A stretch of 64,000 nucleotides of DNA from CAVZCK01 sp963798805 (GTDB lineage Bacteria; Pseudomonadota; Alphaproteobacteria; Rhizobiales; Rhodomicrobiaceae). Both the position numbers and the translations under genes were made by a program. How positions within the stretch are numbered: position 1 is the stretch's first letter; each line of letters opens with the position of its first letter. The stretch is taken from assembly GCA_963798805.1 (NCBI GenBank), contig CAWCVC010000017.1:124001-188000 (forward strand). Direction: 5' to 3'. Below the pieces are notes generated by a model. That model was not told where the DNA came from, did not search any database, and saw only the letters and a program-made list of their open reading frames with translations. This document shows, in pieces, positions 63,972 through 64,000 of this stretch.

Positions 63972-64000
63972 ATGCCGGATCTGATCAAACTCCTGCTTCG
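63972..64000 (+). CDS. first codons of a gene leaving the window
   Basis: An ATG at 63972 with AGGA 7 bases before it opens a frame MPDLIKLLLR that runs to the last base. Too little is visible to identify it. Being divergent from the PaaK-like ligase, which often neighbours branched-chain ABC importer genes, it may encode an importer subunit. Confidence 0.45.

Overview
This window is high-GC bacterial chromosome whose gene content points to an alphaproteobacterium, most likely order Hyphomicrobiales (Rhizobiales). The pointers are a ClpS of the rhizobial type, DUF3126 and DUF1674/SDHAF4 small proteins, a SorAB sulfite dehydrogenase pair, a FixK/FNR-type operator, many Tat-exported binding proteins, and families of short palindromic intergenic repeats. 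I saw no rRNA, tRNA, CRISPR array or phage module. Most of the window is housekeeping and transport, with a decayed left edge next to an insertion sequence.

Left edge to 11.6 kb: an IS630-family transposase runs off the left end (1-997). Next to it lie the relic of an amidohydrolase (about 1296-1525) and a clpS gene with a one-base frameshift. A TRAP importer (dctP-dctQ-dctM, 1874-4852) has a perfect hairpin after dctP. A secreted DUF3857/transglutaminase/TPR protein, a YihY/BrkB membrane protein, a nucleotidyltransferase/metallophosphoesterase pair (the esterase appears to lack one metal-ligand segment) and a frameshifted DUF2267 gene follow.

11.8-24.5 kb: a branched-chain-amino-acid-type ABC importer with a fused LivM-LivG protein (11861-16796). 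An ABC ATPase plus an unusual ABC-2 permease/CPBP intramembrane protease fusion (16889-20073) is on the opposite strand. An M20 peptidase then precedes a tightly overlapping trio: class IV aminotransferase, sulfotransferase-like protein, CobW-type metal GTPase (21882-24510).

24.7-31.9 kb, minus strand: two paralogous metal-dependent amidohydrolases head a polyamine-type ABC importer. REP/BIME-like palindromes sit in its gaps, and a relic of an M24 peptidase lies just upstream. This looks like a dedicated uptake-and-hydrolysis locus for an amide or peptide-like compound whose identity cannot be read from sequence.

32-48 kb: a Q/N-rich secreted protein, cyclopropane fatty acid synthase, a bicupin, the proteostasis pair hsp20-lon, a flavodoxin-fold oxidoreductase, cysE, DUF3126, gamma-carbonic anhydrase, a periplasmic transglutaminase-like protease, a CBS protein, an OmpR/EnvZ-type two-component pair, SDHAF4, htpX and rsmB. 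Envelope and stress quality control (lon, hsp20, htpX, cfa) is well represented.

48-64 kb: a small exported protein with a near-perfect FixK/FNR box upstream, a GMC oxidoreductase, a small membrane protein flanked by inverted copies of an intergenic repeat, a MaoC hydratase, sorA-sorB, a MacB/DevBCA-like export operon, two long tandem hairpins, an RND efflux pair, a PaaK-like ligase, and the first codons of a gene that leaves the window. The best candidates for something undescribed are the ABC/CPBP-protease module, the aminotransferase-sulfotransferase-CobW trio and the paired-amidohydrolase importer.
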